Notes: a model not told the origin generated them from the sequence alone. A stretch of DNA of 64,000 nucleotides from JAZBPO01 sp963691775 (GCA_963691775.1 OY829369.1:2666001-2730000), one strand, 5' to 3'. Shown: positions 45,348 through 55,287, counted from the first letter of the stretch. Numbers and translations are program-made.

Positions 45348-46690
45348 CCCCTGACTCCAGTGGTGTCCGGACGAGCCTCGCCCAGATGCTTGATCAATAC
45401 TTTCGAGTTGCGCTCTGCGGTCCACTGCGCTGCGCGAGCGGCAGGCAAGTCCGAAGCCACCCCGGTGACGTAGCCCTGTCCCTGAAACCAACCAGCTGCA
45501 CGGGTGGAGAGCGCGAACACGCGCCGGTGTCCCTGGCCTTCCGCGATTCCTTCGAGGCGCGCGACGAGGCGTTCAGCGCGCTCCCGCCGCTGGTGATCCG
45601 GGTGCGTGACGACGCAGGCGATCTCGGCGTCGTCGTCGTAGCCATAGAGGGCTGCGCAGGCGATGACCATGCCGTCGAGTTCGATGACGTGAAAGTGATC
45701 GATGTCGAGCTCGATGCGCTCGCGCGTGCGCGGCAGCAAGAGACCGGCAGCAACGAGGGGCGTGGTGAGTTCGATGATGCCGGCGGCATCTTCGAGCGTC
45801 GCTGGACGCAAGCGCTCCGCGGAATGTTCGGTGATCTGCGTGCCGCAGCCGTCGCGGGTGAAGAGTTCCACGATGAGGTCGCCGTCGCGGGCGTGGCTGA
45901 CCACGTGGCCGCGCTGAACGCCTGAGCGGACAGCCCAGAGCAGAGCGGCCGCCTGGCGCAGGCGCTCGCTTGCTGCGGTGCCCGAGGCGTCCGGCTCGCG
46001 CCACTGCTCGAGCTCGTCAGGTGTCATTTCGCTGATCACCTGTCCCGCCGCGTCGCGCAGGCCCGGGCCGTCGTCCAGGGCGATGAGCTTGTCCGCGCCG
46101 AGCGCCGCGGCGACTCGGGCGGCCACCTCTTCGTATGCGAGATTGAAGATCTCGCCGCCCGGTGAATAGCCGCAAGGGCCAAGGAGCGGGACGCACCCTG
46201 CGGAAAGCTGTGTGCGCAGGCCTTCCGCATCGACACGTCGGACCTCGCCGGTCAGTTGATAGTCGACACCGTCGACCACCCCGAGCGGGCGGGCAGCGAC
46301 AAAGTTGCCGCCGGTGACTGAGATGCGCGCGGCCTGCATTGGCGTACCGGGAAGGCCCATGCTCAGGCGGGCCTCGATATGCAGGCGCAGCTCGCCGATG
46401 ACGCGGCGGGTGATCAGTGCCGTTTCCGGGTCCGTGATGCGCAGTTGGGCGTGATAGCGCGGCGTCAGCCCTGCGCCTTCGAGCGCCGCATCGAACTGCG
46501 GCCGGGCGCCGAATACGATGACCAGTCGTATGCCCAGGCTGTGCAGAAGGGCGATGTCGTGGACGACGTTCTCGAAGTTCTCATCTGAAATCGCGCTACC
46601 GCCGAGCATGAGCACGAACGTGCTGCCGCGGTGAGCGTTGATGTACGGCGAAGCGCCGCGAAACCACTTGGCGTACTGATGCGCGTCCAT
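45344..46690 (-). CDS. argA: N-acetylglutamate synthase ArgA
   Basis: ArgA makes N-acetylglutamate from acetyl-CoA and glutamate, the first step of arginine synthesis. The 448-residue protein combines an amino-acid-kinase-like domain (about 10-290; YINAHRGSTFVLMLGGSAI, TGGNFVAARPLGVVDGVDY) with a C-terminal GNAT domain (about 295-440; CVVTHPDHQRRERAERLV). This is the classical fused ArgA architecture. ATG 46690 was chosen as the N-terminal extension to 46945 is arginine-rich and not conserved. The stop overlaps the ilvD start. Arginine feedback is expected from the family, not shown here. Confidence 0.94.
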   Translation of the reverse strand: MDAHQYAKWFRGASPYINAHRGSTFVLMLGGSAISDENFENVVHDIALLHSLGIRLVIVFGARPQFDAALEGAGLTPRYHAQLRITDPETALITRRVIGELRLHIEARLSMGLPGTPMQAARISVTGGNFVAARPLGVVDGVDYQLTGEVRRVDAEGLRTQLSAGCVPLLGPCGYSPGGEIFNLAYEEVAARVAAALGADKLIALDDGPGLRDAAGQVISEMTPDELEQWREPDASGTAASERLRQAAALLWAVRSGVQRGHVVSHARDGDLIVELFTRDGCGTQITEHSAERLRPATLEDAAGIIELTTPLVAAGLLLPRTRERIELDIDHFHVIELDGMVIACAALYGYDDDAEIACVVTHPDHQRRERAERLVARLEGIAEGQGHRRVFALSTRAAGWFQGQGYVTGVASDLPAARAAQWTAERNSKVLIKHLGEARPDTTGVRG

Positions 46691-46893
46691 CGCCACTGGC
46701 AGGCCGGAAAAGCGGGGCGTGGAGTGTGCCACATGGGCGGGGCGGAAGCGGGCTCTCCGGCGAATCGATACGGACGCAGATGGAACAGACGGCGCTAGGC
46801 GCCGCCGCCGCGCAGGTCGCTGCTGATTCAGGGCGTCCGTACGCAGGGAGCTGGATACGACGCACGCCGCCGCCCGCCGTGCGGTGCGCGCGG

Positions 46894-46921
46894 TTGCAAA
46901 GGCGCTCGGCCGGGTGACAAT
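46894..46921 (+). promoter_or_regulatory. Possible sigma-70 promoter for GspE/PilB-like gene
   Basis: TTGCAA at 46894-46899 and GACAAT at 46916-46921 (16-base spacer) each match four of six consensus positions. Initiation would fall near 46928, about 36 bases before GTG 46964, leaving room for the GGAGG ribosome-binding site. Weak evidence only. Confidence 0.3.
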
Positions 46922-46963
46922 GGCGGGAGCGTCCGCCGTGCCCACGACCGCTGAGGAGGTTCA

Positions 46964-48778
46964 GTGTCGGTCTCGTCCGAACACGCAAAGCGCACCGCCC
47001 GCGCAACACGCAGCATCGATCGCGTGCTCGATCTCACGGGCGTACTCGATGATCTCGTCAACGATGGCCGAATCACGCAGGGGAACGCGGAGAGTCTTCT
47101 CGCCATCCCGAGGCGTCGGGATCAGATACACCTGCATCCGCTCGAACTGGTTGCGGATCAGCGGTACACCGACGTTGACGATACGGACACTACCCTCGAT
47201 CTCGATCGCCTGAGTCACTGGCTCGCGGACTTTGCGGGCCAGCCCTATTTCCGGATTGACCCCCTGAAGGTCCAGGTCGAGCGCATCACTGAGGCGTTCT
47301 CGTTTCAGTTCGCACAGAACCACAACATTCTCGCCGTCGAACTTACGGACGAGCACATCACGATTTGCTCTGCCCAGCCCTTCTCGAGGGGCTGGGAGCC
47401 GATGCTGGAGCAGACCCTGCGCGGGCGGACGATCCATCGCGTTGTCACCAATCCCGAGGAGCTCCGTCGCTACATGGCGGAGTTCTACACGATGGCGCGT
47501 TCGGTGCGCGGCGCTTCTGACGTACACGGCGGTGCAGGTTCATCAATCACCAACCTCGAGCAGATGCTCGAGATCGGACGACTGAAGTCACCAGAAGCCA
47601 ACGACCAGCACATCGTCAACATCGTTGACTGGCTGCTTCAGCATGCGTTCGATCAGCGCGCATCCGATATTCACATCGAGCCGCGCCGAGAGACCGGCAA
47701 GGTCCGTTTCCGCATCGACGGTGTGCTGCACGATATCTACAGCTTCCCAGCGGCGGTCACGACCGCGGTGGTGAGCCGCTTCAAGATCCTCGGGCGAATG
47801 GACGTCGCCGAGAAGCGGCGGCCGCAGGATGGCCGTGTGAAGACCAAGCGACCGGAAGGCAACGAGGTCGAGCTGCGCCTGTCGACGCTGCCCACTGCAT
47901 TCGGTGAGAAGCTCGTCATGCGAATCTTCGATCCGGATGTGCTGCTGCGCTCGTTCTCCGATCTCGGTTTCGCGCCCGAGGAGCTCGAACGATGGAACGC
48001 GATGGTGCGTAATCCACACGGCATCGTCCTGGTGACGGGCCCGACCGGTTCTGGCAAGACGACGACGCTGTACTCAACGCTGAAAGCGCTCGCGACTCCC
48101 GAGGTGAACGTCTGCACCATCGAGGACCCGATCGAGATGGTCGAACCGGCTTTTAATCAGATGCAGGCGCAGCAGAATATCGACCTCACCTTTGCTGCAG
48201 GCGTGCGCGCACTCCTGCGGCAGGATCCCGACATCATCATGATCGGCGAGATTCGTGATCTGGAAACAGCGCAAATCGCCATTCAGGCTGCGCTTACGGG
48301 CCATCTTGTGCTGTCGACCCTGCACACGAACGACGCCCCAAGCGCCGTCACTCGATTGCTTGAACTGGACGTACCTGCCTACCTGATTCGAGCCACCCTG
48401 CTCGGCGTCATGGCCCAGCGTCTGGTCCGGACCCTTTGCCCGCACTGCAAGACATCCGCGCCAGTGGATCTTGAGGGCTGGAACGCCGTGACCCGCCCGT
48501 ACAAGGTGGCGCCGCCTGAGAAGATCTATCGCCCGGTCGGCTGCGTTGAATGCCGCGGGACCGGTTATATGGGGCGAGTCGGCCTGTATGAGTTGCTGAT
48601 GGCGACTGACGACGTGAAGCCGACGATCAGTGACCGCACCGAGATCGAAGACCTGCGTCGCGTAGCGATGAAAGACGGTATGCGTACGCTGCGTTTGTCC
48701 GGGGCACTGCAGATCGGGCGCGGTCTCACCACGATCGAGGAAGTGCTTCGCGTCGTTCCTGCAACTTCTACGCACTGA
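46964..48778 (+). CDS. GspE/PilB-type secretion ATPase
   Basis: This 604-residue AAA-like motor ATPase belongs to the type II secretion/type IV pilus family. It has an N-terminal GspE-N type domain (about 60-180), a linker, then an ATPase core: Walker A GPTGSGKTTTLYST, Asp box (CTIEDPIEMVE), Walker B (DIIMIGEIRDLETA), and His box (TGHLVLSTLHTND). A C-terminal four-Cys zinc motif (LCPHC...CVECRGTGYMG) is typical of GspE/PilB. The start is GTG 46964 after GAGGAGG. No other secretion or pilus genes are near, so the system it powers is unknown; it could be an orphan. Confidence 0.9.
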   Translation: MSVSSEHAKRTARATRSIDRVLDLTGVLDDLVNDGRITQGNAESLLAIPRRRDQIHLHPLELVADQRYTDVDDTDTTLDLDRLSHWLADFAGQPYFRIDPLKVQVERITEAFSFQFAQNHNILAVELTDEHITICSAQPFSRGWEPMLEQTLRGRTIHRVVTNPEELRRYMAEFYTMARSVRGASDVHGGAGSSITNLEQMLEIGRLKSPEANDQHIVNIVDWLLQHAFDQRASDIHIEPRRETGKVRFRIDGVLHDIYSFPAAVTTAVVSRFKILGRMDVAEKRRPQDGRVKTKRPEGNEVELRLSTLPTAFGEKLVMRIFDPDVLLRSFSDLGFAPEELERWNAMVRNPHGIVLVTGPTGSGKTTTLYSTLKALATPEVNVCTIEDPIEMVEPAFNQMQAQQNIDLTFAAGVRALLRQDPDIIMIGEIRDLETAQIAIQAALTGHLVLSTLHTNDAPSAVTRLLELDVPAYLIRATLLGVMAQRLVRTLCPHCKTSAPVDLEGWNAVTRPYKVAPPEKIYRPVGCVECRGTGYMGRVGLYELLMATDDVKPTISDRTEIEDLRRVAMKDGMRTLRLSGALQIGRGLTTIEEVLRVVPATSTH

Positions 48779-49264
48779 TGCGCAGGGAGTGGGCCGCAGG
48801 ATGGCTTGAACGCGGAGCCATCCTTCGTTGTCGTGCGCGTTTTCATCATTGCCTCGGGCCTGGATCTACTGCCTTGGTGGTTGTCCGTGCGCCCCATGCG
48901 TCGGCACGGGGCGAACATGCAGCAGCACGGGATTCGATTGCGCCGCACGCGGCGTCGGCTGTGAAGTTCGCCGGGCCATCGGCCTGCCGTTCCAGAGTCG
49001 GCTGGGACCTAGGCAAACGCCTTCCCCGGGGGCGGGCTGCGGAAGCATGTGCGCAGACGCGCAGGATGGGCGCTGGGTCCGATGAGCGGACAGCTGAGCG
49101 CGATGCGAGCGCGTCGGCACGACGACGCGAGGGAAGGGGTGCTGCAGCTCGACGGCCGCCTCCGTCGGGTGCTGGCGCTGAGGACGGCGATGGCGCGATC
49201 GGGCTGATTGGAATTCGTGCATCCGGCATCGCCACGCTCGTGCAAGCGAGACGCGTCGGTTTCG
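48779..49264. other. Intergenic gap of about 490 bases
   Basis: No convincing gene. The plus-strand frame at 48778-49329 overlaps the stop of the preceding gene in an ATG-TGA fashion but has an Arg/Ala-rich, low-complexity product without motifs; antisense frames are similar. A promoter for glnE is expected here but none could be assigned. Confidence 0.5.
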
Positions 49265-52200
49265 ATGCGACGCCTGCTGAATCAACTTCGGCCCGACCCT
49301 GGCGCCGAGTGCTCATCGGGGCGTCTTGACGTGGGCGCGCCCTCGCTCTCGGACGCGTCAGATCGAACGGTTGCGGCGTCCTTGGCGCGGCTTCGGGAGG
49401 CGGGCGTGGCGGTTGAGCGAGCCCCCGACGCGTTTGCGGCTCTGTGCCTTGGAAGTGACTGGGCTATTGCCTGGCTGAGTCGCAACCCTCAGCAGGCCAT
49501 GCGTCTCCTCGACGATATGGAACACCAGCGCGCGCCCACGCGGAGCGCGCTGGCGGCCGATCTCGAGGCGACACTCGCCGAAGTCGACTGCGGGAATCCA
49601 GCGCCAGACGGCCCTTTCGGCCGCGCGCTCCGAACCGTTCGGAATCGACGCATGATCGGCATCGTCCTGCGTGATCTTTGCGGCGTCGCCCGGCTCGAGG
49701 ACACGGTGCGGACGCTGTCCGACCTCGCTGACGTGATCATCGAGGCGAGCCTGGCGCGACTGCAGCCGATCGCCGAGGGGGAGTGGGGGGCGCCGCCCGC
49801 GGTTGCAGGTGAGCCGCAACGCCTGATCGTGCTCGCCATGGGCAAGCTCGGCGCTCGGGAGCTGAATCTTTCATCGGACATTGATCTGATCTTTGCGTTT
49901 CGTGCACCGGGTATCGTGGCCGGCGGTGAGATCACCACGCAGGAATTCTTCGTCCGTCTCGGCCGTCGCCTCATCGCACTGCTCAACACGCGCACGCCGC
50001 GGGGCTTCGTTTTCCGCGTGGATATGCGGCTCCGTCCCTATGGCGAAGCGGGTCCGCTCGTTCAGCACGTTGACGCGATGCTCGACTACTACCGCGAACA
50101 GGGGCGCGATTGGGAGCGCTACGCGATGGTCAAGGCACGCGTCGTCAGTGGCGAGGCGGCGACGCGTGAACGGCTCGAAGCGGGATTGCGCTCCTTCGTC
50201 TATCGGCGGTATCTCGATTTCGGGGCGTTCGAGGCCTTGCGCGACATGAAGACGCTCATCGTGAACGAGGTGCGCAGTCGGAAGGCAGAGGGCGATGTGA
50301 AGCTTGGTGCCGGCGGCATCCGGGAGATCGAATTCGTCGCTCAAGTTTTCCAGCTCGTCCATGGGGGCCGCGATCCGGCGCTGCGAGCGCGAGCGCTACT
50401 TGACGTCCTGCCCCGTATCGAGCGGGCAGGCCTGCTCAATGCCCCGGATGTGCAGGTGCTGACGGAGGCCTACCGTTTTCTGCGTGACGTGGAGCACCGG
50501 CTACAGGCTCGGTCGGATGCGCAGACACAGCGTTTGCCGGCGGGGGAGGACGATCGGGCGCGGCTCGCGGCAACCTTCGGGCTCTCGCTGCCTGAGTTCG
50601 AGGAGACGCTCGCGCGGCATCGCGCCGGTGTCCGGCGCATCTTTGATGCGTCAGTGGATGCCAGAGGGGAAGAACCGCAGGGCGTGGAAGCGCCAACGGC
50701 TGATGCAGTAGGCGACTGGTCCGCCCTCTGGCGGCGACTCCTGGCGGAGGACACGCGCGCTGCAGCGGCCGGCGCACTCCTGTCAGCATTTGCGGCAGAC
50801 GGCGTCGCCGATCCGGGCGCTGCTCGGGATCGTTTGATGGCGTTCATCCTGCGTCGCAACGCGCTTGCGGAGCAGAGCGTTGCTCGCGAACGGATCGACG
50901 TTCTCTTGCCCGCGGTGCTCGGGCGACTTGCGGGCGTGCCTGCGGCAGACCGCGCCCTTGCCGGCGTCCTGCGCATCGTCGAGGCCGTGTTGCGGCGGAG
51001 CGTTTACGTGACGCTACTGATCGAGCGCCCGCGAGCGCTCAATCTGCTGATGCGCCTGGTCGGTGCTTCCGAGCGAATCGCGGCCGCGCTTGAGCGTCAT
51101 CCGAGTCTGCTTGATGAGCTGCTAGACGAATCGCGGCTGCTGTCCGTGCCGACGCGGGAGGGTCTGAAGCGCGAACTCGCGGCCCGCTGCGCGCGGATTC
51201 CGTCAGACGACCCGGAAGCAATCATGGAGCAACTGCGACACTTCAAGGTCGCGGTCGAACTGCGACTTTCGGCTTGCGAGCTGGAGGCGCGCCTGCCGCT
51301 CATGCGCGTCAGCGATGCGCTGACCTGGCTCGCCGAAGTCATCATCGATCATGTGATTCGCGACGCTTTCGACGCCACGGCAGCGCAATACGGAGCGCCA
51401 AGTGGTGCGGAAGGCGTGCCCCTGGCGGGGCCGGCGCTCGGCGTGATTGCCTACGGCAAGCTTGGCGGACTCGAACTGGGCTGGGGCTCCGATCTCGATC
51501 TTGTGTTCCTGCACGACCTGCCCGTTGGGGGTACAACCCTCGGACCTGACGCCGTCAGCAACGGGCAGTTCATCGCGCGCATGGCGCAGCGGATCATCCA
51601 TGCGCTGACCGCCCGCACGTTCATGGGGCAACTTTATGAGATCGATCTGCGTCTGCGTCCTTCAGGCCGCGCTGGCGTGCTGGTCTCCAGCCTCGAAGCT
51701 TTTCAGCGCTATCAACAGGACGAGGCCTGGACCTGGGAGCAGCAGGCGCTCGTCCGTGCGCGGGCGGTTGCGGGCTCGCCGGCGCTCTGCAGTGAGTTCG
51801 AGCGTATTCGCCGAGGCGTACTTGCCAAGGAACGCAGTCCGGCGCAGACGATCGCCGAGGTCGTCGAGATGCGTGATCGAATGCTCGCGGAGGCGCGCCG
51901 CAAGGGTGTGCCGCTGGGAGGCAGCGAGGGGGGCGAGTTCGACCTGAAGCAGGCTCCGGGCGGTGTCGTGGATATCGAATTCATGGTTCAATCGCGCGTC
52001 CTCGGGTGGGCCCGAGAGCACCCGGAGCTCCTTACGTTCACGGATGTGATCCGGATTCTCGAGACGGCCGCGGAGGCCGCCATCGTCACACACGAGGACG
52101 CTGCGTTTCTCGTCGAGAGCTACAAGGCGTTCCGCGCCGAAGCCCACCTGAAGGCTCTGGCAGATAAGCCCGCACGCACGGACAGCGCCGAGCTTCACGC

Positions 52201-52279
52201 CCGCGCCGCGACCGTCCGCGGGATCTGGGGACGACTGATGACACCGGCCGACGGGCCGGAGGCACCGGGAGCAGGATGA
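49265..52279 (+). CDS. glnE: Bifunctional glutamine synthetase adenylyltransferase/adenylyl-removing enzyme GlnE
   Basis: GlnE controls glutamine synthetase by adding or removing AMP in response to PII state and glutamine. The product has about 1004 residues. Two nucleotidyltransferase halves are visible: the N-terminal adenylyl-removing domain with MGKLGARELNLSSDIDLIF and the C-terminal adenylyltransferase domain with YGKLGGLELGWGSDLDLVF, each containing the metal-binding DxD. The start is uncertain; ATG 49265 (MRRLLNQLRP) was preferred to TTG 49208. The stop overlaps the ilvE start (ATGA). The glnE-ilvE-waaF order is conserved in Pseudomonas relatives. Confidence 0.95.
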   Translation: MRRLLNQLRPDPGAECSSGRLDVGAPSLSDASDRTVAASLARLREAGVAVERAPDAFAALCLGSDWAIAWLSRNPQQAMRLLDDMEHQRAPTRSALAADLEATLAEVDCGNPAPDGPFGRALRTVRNRRMIGIVLRDLCGVARLEDTVRTLSDLADVIIEASLARLQPIAEGEWGAPPAVAGEPQRLIVLAMGKLGARELNLSSDIDLIFAFRAPGIVAGGEITTQEFFVRLGRRLIALLNTRTPRGFVFRVDMRLRPYGEAGPLVQHVDAMLDYYREQGRDWERYAMVKARVVSGEAATRERLEAGLRSFVYRRYLDFGAFEALRDMKTLIVNEVRSRKAEGDVKLGAGGIREIEFVAQVFQLVHGGRDPALRARALLDVLPRIERAGLLNAPDVQVLTEAYRFLRDVEHRLQARSDAQTQRLPAGEDDRARLAATFGLSLPEFEETLARHRAGVRRIFDASVDARGEEPQGVEAPTADAVGDWSALWRRLLAEDTRAAAAGALLSAFAADGVADPGAARDRLMAFILRRNALAEQSVARERIDVLLPAVLGRLAGVPAADRALAGVLRIVEAVLRRSVYVTLLIERPRALNLLMRLVGASERIAAALERHPSLLDELLDESRLLSVPTREGLKRELAARCARIPSDDPEAIMEQLRHFKVAVELRLSACELEARLPLMRVSDALTWLAEVIIDHVIRDAFDATAAQYGAPSGAEGVPLAGPALGVIAYGKLGGLELGWGSDLDLVFLHDLPVGGTTLGPDAVSNGQFIARMAQRIIHALTARTFMGQLYEIDLRLRPSGRAGVLVSSLEAFQRYQQDEAWTWEQQALVRARAVAGSPALCSEFERIRRGVLAKERSPAQTIAEVVEMRDRMLAEARRKGVPLGGSEGGEFDLKQAPGGVVDIEFMVQSRVLGWAREHPELLTFTDVIRILETAAEAAIVTHEDAAFLVESYKAFRAEAHLKALADKPARTDSAELHARAATVRGIWGRLMTPADGPEAPGAG

Positions 52280-53214
52280 TGGCGGCACCTAACTTCGCCG
52301 ACCGCGATGGCAAGATCTGGTTCGACGGAGAACTCGTCGACTGGCGTGACGCCAAGGTTCATGTGCTCACCCATACGCTGCACTACGGTCTTGGCGTTTT
52401 CGAAGGGGTGCGCGCATATCGCACGGAGGATCGCGGCGGCTGCATCTTTCGCCTCGAAGAGCACACCCGCCGCCTGTTCAACAGCGCACATATCCTGCGC
52501 ATGGACATGCCCTACGACCGGGAGGTCATCAAGGAAGCGCACAAGACGGTCCTGTGCGCGAACGGCCTGGATGAGGGCTACCTGCGGCCCATGTGTTTCC
52601 TGGGTTCCGAGGGCATGGGGCTGCGGGCCGAGGACCTGTCGACACACGTGATCGTCGCGGCCTGGCCCTGGCCGTCGTACATGGATCCGGAAGCGAAGGA
52701 GCAGGGGATTGACGTCCGGACCTCCTCCTACACGCGCCACCACGTGAACATCACGATGTGCAAGGCGAAGGCGAACGGTAACTACATCAACTCCATGCTC
52801 GCCCTGCGCGAGGCGTTGGAGTCCGGCTGCGAGGAAGCGCTGCTGCTGGACAATGAGGGTTATGTGGCGGAGGGCAGCGGGGAGAACGTATTCATCCTGC
52901 GCGGTGATACGCTGCATACGCCGGAGCTCACGTCCTGTCTGGATGGCATCACCCGCGACACGATCTTCAATCTCGCGGCGGAGATCGGTGTCGATATCGT
53001 CGAGCGGCGCATTACGCGTGACGAGGTCTACATCGCCGACGAGGCGTTCTTCACCGGCACGGCGGCGGAGGTTCTTCCGATCCGCAGCCTCGACGGCCGG
53101 ATCATCGGCAATGGCCGTCGCGGTCCGGTGACTGAACGGCTGCAGACTATGTATTTCGACCAGGTGACGGGTCGCCGCGAAGTTCATCCTGAATGGCTCA
53201 CGCCGATCGCCTGA
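52276..53214 (+). CDS. ilvE: Branched-chain amino-acid aminotransferase IlvE
   Basis: IlvE transfers the amino group between glutamate and the keto acids of valine, leucine and isoleucine, using pyridoxal phosphate. The 312-residue fold-type IV protein has HTLHYGLGVFEGVRAYR, the PLP-lysine region ITMCKAKANGNYINSML, and the signature EALLLDNEGYVAEGSGENVF, followed by FFTGTAAEVLPIRS. Length matches the family (about 308). Its ATG overlaps the glnE stop by four bases, which suggests coupled translation. The substrate for this step comes from IlvD, encoded elsewhere in this window. Confidence 0.96.
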   Translation: MMAAPNFADRDGKIWFDGELVDWRDAKVHVLTHTLHYGLGVFEGVRAYRTEDRGGCIFRLEEHTRRLFNSAHILRMDMPYDREVIKEAHKTVLCANGLDEGYLRPMCFLGSEGMGLRAEDLSTHVIVAAWPWPSYMDPEAKEQGIDVRTSSYTRHHVNITMCKAKANGNYINSMLALREALESGCEEALLLDNEGYVAEGSGENVFILRGDTLHTPELTSCLDGITRDTIFNLAAEIGVDIVERRITRDEVYIADEAFFTGTAAEVLPIRSLDGRIIGNGRRGPVTERLQTMYFDQVTGRREVHPEWLTPIA

Positions 53215-53239
53215 AAGCGCAGTGCGGCGTTGCGCGGCG

Positions 53240-54253
53240 ATGAGCGCACTCGTTGTCGCGCCGGCCTGGGTCGGCGATGCGGTCATGGCCCATAGCCTCA
53301 TAGCTGCCGTGGCGGCGGCCGAACCCGAACGGCCCATCGACGTTGTTGCGCCTGCGGCAACGAGGCCCGTATTCGAGCGCATGGCCGAGGTGAGAGCCGT
53401 GCGGGAATTGCGGACGGCTCATGGGGAGATCGGCCTGAGCGCTCGTTGGCGTCTCGGGCGGGCGCTTGCTGCGAGCGGATATGAAGTGGCCTATGTGCTG
53501 CCCAACAGCTGGAAGTCAGCGCTGCTGCCCTGTTTCGCCGGTATCGGGCGACGCGTGGGCTACCGCGGCGAGGCGCGATTCGGCCTGCTTTCTGATCTGC
53601 GCACCTTCGACGCCAAGCAGTTGCCGCGCCTGATCGACCGCTATGCAGCCCTTGCCGACGTGGCGGATGGCGCTGCGCCGCGCCCACGGCTCACGCAGGA
53701 CAAGGAAGCCGGCGCTCGACTGCGCACCGCCTTCGGGCTCGAATCGGGTTCGAGGATCGTTGCCCTGGCGCCTGGCGCAGAGTTCGGACCAGCCAAGCGA
53801 TGGCCCGCGGGGCATTTTGCGGCCCTGGCCGCGCGGCGCATCGAACGCGGCGACGACGTTTGGCTGCTGGGCGGTCCGGGCGATCGACCGCTGGCGAATG
53901 AGATCGCCGCCGCCGCGCCAAGGGCTTCGCGAGGTCGGCTGAGCGATCTTGTCGGCAAGACGCGCCTGGAGGACGCCATTGATCTGCTTGGTGACGTCGA
54001 TGCGCTGGTGACAAACGACTCCGGACTCATGCATGTGGCCTGTGCGCTGGAGCGCCCAGTGCTCGCGCTCTTCGGTCCGACGTCCAGCGCGTACACGCCG
54101 CCCCTCGGGGATCGGGCACGTGTACTTGACCAGGCGCTGCCGTGTGCGCCCTGCTTCGAGCGGGTCTGTCCGCTTGAACACCAGCGGTGCCTGACGGAGC
54201 TGCGGCCAGCTGCGGTCGATGCCGCTCTGGATGACCTGATGGGTCGCGCCTGA
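53240..54253 (+). CDS. waaF: ADP-heptose:LPS heptosyltransferase II WaaF
   Basis: WaaF adds the second heptose to the LPS inner core from ADP-L-glycero-beta-D-manno-heptose. The 337-residue GT9 glycosyltransferase begins LVVAPAWVGDAVMAHSLI, which is the WaaF N-terminus, and has APGAEFGPAKRWPAGHFAAL, the ADP-binding VGKTRLEDAIDLL and NDSGLMHVACAL. The ATG at 53240 follows closely after ilvE (25 bases). It is the first LPS gene of a tightly packed run with waaC, waaG and kinases. Confidence 0.94.
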   Translation: MSALVVAPAWVGDAVMAHSLIAAVAAAEPERPIDVVAPAATRPVFERMAEVRAVRELRTAHGEIGLSARWRLGRALAASGYEVAYVLPNSWKSALLPCFAGIGRRVGYRGEARFGLLSDLRTFDAKQLPRLIDRYAALADVADGAAPRPRLTQDKEAGARLRTAFGLESGSRIVALAPGAEFGPAKRWPAGHFAALAARRIERGDDVWLLGGPGDRPLANEIAAAAPRASRGRLSDLVGKTRLEDAIDLLGDVDALVTNDSGLMHVACALERPVLALFGPTSSAYTPPLGDRARVLDQALPCAPCFERVCPLEHQRCLTELRPAAVDAALDDLMGRA

Positions 54254-54255
54254 GC

Positions 54256-55287
54256 ATGCGCCGTGTGCTGCTGGTGAAGACTTCTTCCTTGGGCGATGTA
54301 CTGCATACATTGCCGGCGGTAACGGAGGCGAGCGCGCGGTGCGACGTTTGCTTCGATTGGGTTGTAGAGCCGGCGTTTGCGGCCGTGGCGGCGTGGCATC
54401 CGGCCGTGGAGCGCGTGATCGAGGCGCCGTTGCGCGCCTGGCGGCGCGCGCCACGGCGGCTCGGGCGGGAGCTGCCGGCGTTGCGTCGGGCCCTGCGAAC
54501 GCAGCAATACGATTGGGTCATCGATGCGCAGGGTTTGATCAAGAGCGCGCTGCTGGCGCGCCTCGCGCGGGGCTCCCGTGCAGGCTTCGATGCGAAGACG
54601 GTGCGCGAGCGGCCAGCGGCCTGGAGCTACGAACGCACCGTGAGCGTGCCTGCTGAGCTGCACGCGGTAGAGCGCACGCGCACGCTCTTCGCCCATGTTC
54701 TTGGCTATGCCCCGGGGGCCGTCCCGCCCGATTCAGGCCTGGCGCGGCGTCTTGCTGCGGCGCCTGAGGCGAATCCCAGGGCTGTGCTGCTCATGCCGGG
54801 AACCACCTGGCGAACCAAGCACTGGCCAGAGGCACACTGGGCGCGCCTCGCGCGGCTTCTTGCGGGGGCCGGATGGGATGTTCGCGTCACAGCCGGGACG
54901 GACGCCGAAGCGCGGCGCTCGGCCCGCATCGCGGCGGCAGGCGAAGGTCAGCTTGAACCGCGTGGAAATCTGGAGGCGCTGTTCGATGCGGTGGCGGGGG
55001 TCGGCGCTGTGGTCGGAGTCGACGCCGGCCCCCTGCATCTTGCTTCCGCGCTCGGTGTGCCCGGCGTCGCGCTCTTCGGGCCAACGGATCCAGCTCGCAC
55101 CGGCCCCTGGAACAGTGGGCTGCGGGTTGAGTCGTCAACGCTGTCCTGTGCGCCCTGCCGTGCGCGCCGGTGCAGCCACCCGCGGCCTCTGATGGGGCCC
55201 GCTGATGGCTTCCCGCTGGATCCGCCCTGCCTCGGCGCGATCACGCCGGAGCGCGTGCTCCAGCGCCTGCTGGCTGCCGGATCCTGA
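54256..55287 (+). CDS. waaC: ADP-heptose:LPS heptosyltransferase I WaaC
   Basis: WaaC transfers the first heptose to Kdo2-lipid A. The 343-residue GT9 protein starts RRVLLVKTSSLGDVLHTLPA, the typical WaaC start with the Asp13-type catalytic residue (GDVLH), and has VIDAQGLIKSALLARLARG, MPGTTWRTKHWPEAHWARL and VGVDAGPLHLASALGVPGVALFG (shown here in part; the VDxGxxH block). It starts two bases after the waaF stop, so it is in the same operon. Membrane-associated at the cytoplasmic face. Confidence 0.95.
   Translation: MRRVLLVKTSSLGDVLHTLPAVTEASARCDVCFDWVVEPAFAAVAAWHPAVERVIEAPLRAWRRAPRRLGRELPALRRALRTQQYDWVIDAQGLIKSALLARLARGSRAGFDAKTVRERPAAWSYERTVSVPAELHAVERTRTLFAHVLGYAPGAVPPDSGLARRLAAAPEANPRAVLLMPGTTWRTKHWPEAHWARLARLLAGAGWDVRVTAGTDAEARRSARIAAAGEGQLEPRGNLEALFDAVAGVGAVVGVDAGPLHLASALGVPGVALFGPTDPARTGPWNSGLRVESSTLSCAPCRARRCSHPRPLMGPADGFPLDPPCLGAITPERVLQRLLAAGS

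Noticed and set aside
48778..49329. 183-codon frame directly after the secretion ATPase
   Set aside because: The product is Ala/Arg-rich and low in complexity, with no motif, and it overlaps the glnE start.
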